Shown here in pieces: positions 6,901 to 8,549 of a DNA stretch of 8,549 nt; within the stretch, counting starts at the first letter, position 1, and the number at the start of each line of letters is the position of its first letter. A program made the translations under genes and the position numbers. Source of the DNA: Flavobacteriaceae bacterium (GTDB taxonomy: Bacteria; Bacteroidota; Bacteroidia; Flavobacteriales; Flavobacteriaceae); NCBI GenBank assembly GCA_947377425.1, contig CANCFZ010000102.1, positions 1-8,549 of the forward strand. The letters run 5' to 3'. The notes beneath the pieces are model-generated. The model was not told where the DNA came from. It did no database searches and was given only the letters and a program-made list of their open reading frames with translations.

Positions 6901-6908
6901 CAAATATA
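6901..6908 (-). promoter_or_regulatory. -7 element of the Cys-rich gene, implying a near-leaderless mRNA
   Basis: TATATTTG on the minus strand matches TAnnTTTG fully. If centred at -7 it puts the transcription start at about 6897, next to the GTG at 6896. No TTG is found 17-23 bases upstream, which would fit an activator-dependent promoter. Confidence 0.5.
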
Positions 6909-6950
6909 CAATGTTTTAGAATAAAAAGCATTTAGAAATAAAGCCTTTTT

Positions 6951-6964
6951 GTGATTATTATCAT
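6951..6964. promoter_or_regulatory. FNR/CRP-like dyad in the divergent control region
   Basis: GTGATTATTATCAT has the core TGAT-N4-ATCA, matching 8 of 10 fixed positions of the FNR box TTGAT-N4-ATCAA. Its centre (6957.5) lies near -41 of the predicted NorC-like start (about 6998) and near -61 of the divergent start (about 6897), the classic class II and class I positions for CRP/FNR-type activators. The box itself is short and AT-rich, so chance cannot be excluded. Confidence 0.45.
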
Positions 6965-6986
6965 GTTTATAGTCGGCAAGATTTCA

Positions 6987-6994
6987 TCTATTTG
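6987..6994 (+). promoter_or_regulatory. Probable -7 element of the NorC/NorB-like operon
   Basis: TCTATTTG has one mismatch to TAnnTTTG. It predicts a start near 6998 and a leader of about 19 bases to the ATG at 7017, the same length as for lysS. No good TTG is present at the -33 position, which fits dependence on an activator. Confidence 0.42.
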
Positions 6995-7016
6995 TAAATT
7001 ATTTTTTATTCTCTCT

Positions 7017-7457
7017 ATGGAACAATCAAAAAAATATCTCCTACTATTGATTATACTCATAATCTCTTTTTCTTTTTACAACTATACAATTTATACTTCC
7101 AAATCTGATTATGGTACTGTTCATCTTTCGGATAAAGCAATAAAAGGAGAAAACATTTGGCTAAATAAAAATTGTAATTCTTGTCATCAACTTTATGGGC
7201 TTGGCGGATATCTGGGTCCAGATTTAACTAATGTTTATTCCACAAAAGGAAAAGGTGAAATCTATATCAAAGCCATGATTAACAGCGGAATTAAAATAAT
7301 GCCAAAATTCAATTTATCTGAAAACGAAAAAGACGAATTAGTTCAATTTTTAAAAGAAGTAGATCAAACGGGTTATTATCCAAATATTAGTACCAAAATA
7401 CAATCAAATGGATGGGTTTCTCTAAAATACAAAAATCTGAATTATGAAGACAAATAA
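7017..7457 (+). CDS. NorC-like membrane-anchored monohaem cytochrome c
   Basis: 146 residues. NorC is the electron-accepting subunit of cytochrome-c-dependent nitric oxide reductase and passes electrons to NorB. One N-terminal membrane helix (about 6-26) anchors a periplasmic haem c domain. The haem site is CNSCH (C53, C56, H57) followed by QLYGLGGYLGPDLTNV, very close to NorC (CHTLLGEGAYFAPELGNV). The likely axial methionine is M95 in IKIMPKFNLSENE, matching the NorC MPQFHLSE segment, and the end TGYYPN resembles its WPPN. W48 sits just before the haem motif as in NorC. I chose ATG 7017 over the GTG at 6951 because the latter adds 22 odd residues and overlaps the predicted promoter. It overlaps the next gene by 14 bases, so the two are translationally coupled partners. 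Confidence 0.88.
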   Translation: MEQSKKYLLLLIILIISFSFYNYTIYTSKSDYGTVHLSDKAIKGENIWLNKNCNSCHQLYGLGGYLGPDLTNVYSTKGKGEIYIKAMINSGIKIMPKFNLSENEKDELVQFLKEVDQTGYYPNISTKIQSNGWVSLKYKNLNYEDK

Positions 7458-8549
7458 ATATCCTTTCTATTTTATTTCAATTGGATTAATTTCCTTGCTA
7501 TTAGGACTTCTTTGTGGATTATTTGCTGGTTTTCAATATGTAATTCCTGATTTCATAAAAGAAATTTTACCTTTTACCGTGTTGCGTCCATTGCATACTT
7601 TATTTGTAGTTTCCTGGATATTACTTTCAGCAATTGGCGGAATTTATTATTACATTCAAAACGCCAATCAAAACCTTGTTAAATGGCATTTTTGGCTATT
7701 TATTTTATCAGGAATTGGCATCATATTTTCCTATTTATCAAAGAATTTTGAAGGAAAAGAATATTTAGAATTTCCTAGTTATTTCTATTTTCCAATTGCT
7801 TTTGGTTGGATATTTTTTGGTATAAATTATGTCAAAACGATGTTTCACGATTTTAAAGATTGGCCCGCCTATTATTGGATGTGGGCAACGGGAATAGTTT
7901 TTATGATTTATCATTTTACAGAAGCGCACTTGTGGATGCTACCTTATTTTCGAAGCAATTACATTCAAAATATCACTATGCAATGGAAAGCCGGAGGTTC
8001 GTATGTTGGTTCATGGAACATGTTGGTTTATGGTACGGCTTTGTTTGTAATGTCTAAAATCAGCAATGATGATAGTTATGCCAAATCCAAAAAAGCATTT
8101 TTCTTTTACTTACTGGGTTTAACAAATTTAATGTTTGGTTGGGCACATCACATTTACATAATTCCAAATGCGCCTTGGATTCGATATTTTGCTTATTCTA
8201 TAAGTATGACTGAATGGGTTGTTATTATTTCAATAATTTATGATTGGAAAAAAAGCCTTTCAGAAGAAAAGAAAGTACACTATTCATTAGCCTATAAATT
8301 GATGATTTTGGCAGATATTTGGGTGTTTTTGAATTTATTTTTAGCATTATTAATGTCAATTCCATCAATTAATTTATTTACACACGGAACTCATTTAACC
8401 GTTGCTCACTCGATGGGAACAACAATTGGAATCAACACATTAATTCTTTTATCATCGATAGCTTATATTTTAGAAACTGAAAATCCATTTACGCAATTAT
8501 CTCAAAGAAGAATAAAAGCTGGAATTAAAATTTTCAGTATTTCGTTCCT
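7444..8549 (+). CDS. Divergent NorB-like haem-copper oxidoreductase subunit (cut by the right window edge)
   Basis: The frame from ATG 7444 is open to the window end: 368 residues of an expected 450-470, with about ten membrane helices visible. It aligns to P. aeruginosa NorB from the first helices: FQYVIPDFIKEILPFTVLRPLHT matches the start of NorB helix II, with H51 as haem b ligand (cNOR His60). H235/H236 in GWAHHIY match FeB ligands His258/His259; E257 matches Glu280; H322 in THGTHLTVAHSM matches haem b3 ligand His347. Against this, an ungapped match of WKAGGSYVGSWN (181-192) to WVVHLWVEGVWE puts Gly184 at FeB ligand His207, Val188 at Glu211 and Asn192 at Glu215; Met324 replaces haem b ligand His349. 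Automatic annotation would probably say cbb3-type oxidase subunit I or NorB. The NorC-like partner gene overlaps it. Ordinary NO reduction is doubtful; its reaction is unknown. Confidence 0.88.
   Translation, partial: MKTNKYPFYFISIGLISLLLGLLCGLFAGFQYVIPDFIKEILPFTVLRPLHTLFVVSWILLSAIGGIYYYIQNANQNLVKWHFWLFILSGIGIIFSYLSKNFEGKEYLEFPSYFYFPIAFGWIFFGINYVKTMFHDFKDWPAYYWMWATGIVFMIYHFTEAHLWMLPYFRSNYIQNITMQWKAGGSYVGSWNMLVYGTALFVMSKISNDDSYAKSKKAFFFYLLGLTNLMFGWAHHIYIIPNAPWIRYFAYSISMTEWVVIISIIYDWKKSLSEEKKVHYSLAYKLMILADIWVFLNLFLALLMSIPSINLFTHGTHLTVAHSMGTTIGINTLILLSSIAYILETENPFTQLSQRRIKAGIKIFSISF

Noticed and set aside
6951..7016. Upstream GTG start for the NorC-like cytochrome
   Set aside because: It adds 22 residues with a second hydrophobic stretch, overlaps the FNR-like dyad and the -7 element, and NorC proteins start just before their single helix.
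7860..8057. Open frame of 65 codons inside the NorB-like gene
   Set aside because: It is a shifted-frame shadow; the NorB-like frame is continuous through it and aligns to NorB.
7444..8549. Nitric oxide dismutase or a true cbb3 oxidase CcoN
   Set aside because: NO dismutases derive from the long fused qNOR form, whereas this one is short with a separate NorC-like partner; CcoN would keep the CuB histidine set. The helix II and NorC matches favour a cNOR-derived protein.
7444..8549. Pseudogene status for the NorB-like gene
   Set aside because: The frame is intact for 368 residues, overlaps its partner gene normally, and the losses are clean substitutions in well-aligned helices.

Overview
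The window looks like chromosomal DNA of a Flavobacterium-like member of the Bacteroidota. The evidence is low GC content, Bacteroidota-type promoters (-7 element TAnnTTTG, often with TTG about 18-20 bases upstream), almost no Shine-Dalgarno sequences, lipobox-bearing lipoproteins, and a lysyl-tRNA synthetase with the long C-terminal tail I associate with this phylum. I saw no insertion sequence, CRISPR array, tRNA or rRNA.

Left part (1-4363): a minus-strand pair encodes a lipoprotein of unknown role followed by lipB (octanoyltransferase, running off the left edge). Divergent from it is lysS, followed closely by an STM3941-like membrane protein. The 240-base gap between the divergent units carries a GC-rich 11-bp tandem repeat and the lysS promoter. 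A small secreted alpha-helical protein with its own promoter comes next, and a strong bidirectional terminator separates it from the convergent genes.

Middle part (4364-6896, minus strand): a probable copper-handling group. In transcription order it is a Cys-rich small membrane-anchored protein, an MbnP-family lipoprotein, a YHS-domain lipoprotein and an outer-membrane beta-barrel whose mature N-terminus carries a DDDCDACGC metal-binding-like stretch. The last three genes are separated by 0 and 7 bases and form a tight operon.

Right part (7017-8549, plus strand): a NorC-like membrane-anchored monohaem cytochrome c overlaps by 14 bases a NorB-like haem-copper oxidoreductase subunit that runs off the right edge. 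The NorC-like protein looks normal. The NorB-like protein aligns without gaps to cNOR in the key helices but has lost the first FeB histidine (now Gly184) and both nearby glutamates (now Val188 and Asn192). It also has Met324 where the second low-spin haem b histidine should be. It keeps the histidine pair H235/H236, the haem b3 histidine H322, the haem b histidine H51 and E257. This redesigned metal centre, transcribed divergently from a copper-handling operon, is the most interesting thing in the window. The shared 120-base control region holds an FNR/CRP-like dyad at about -41 for the norCB-like operon and about -61 for the divergent gene. The working idea is a copper- or redox-linked respiratory, NO- or O2-related module; its actual reaction cannot be told from sequence.
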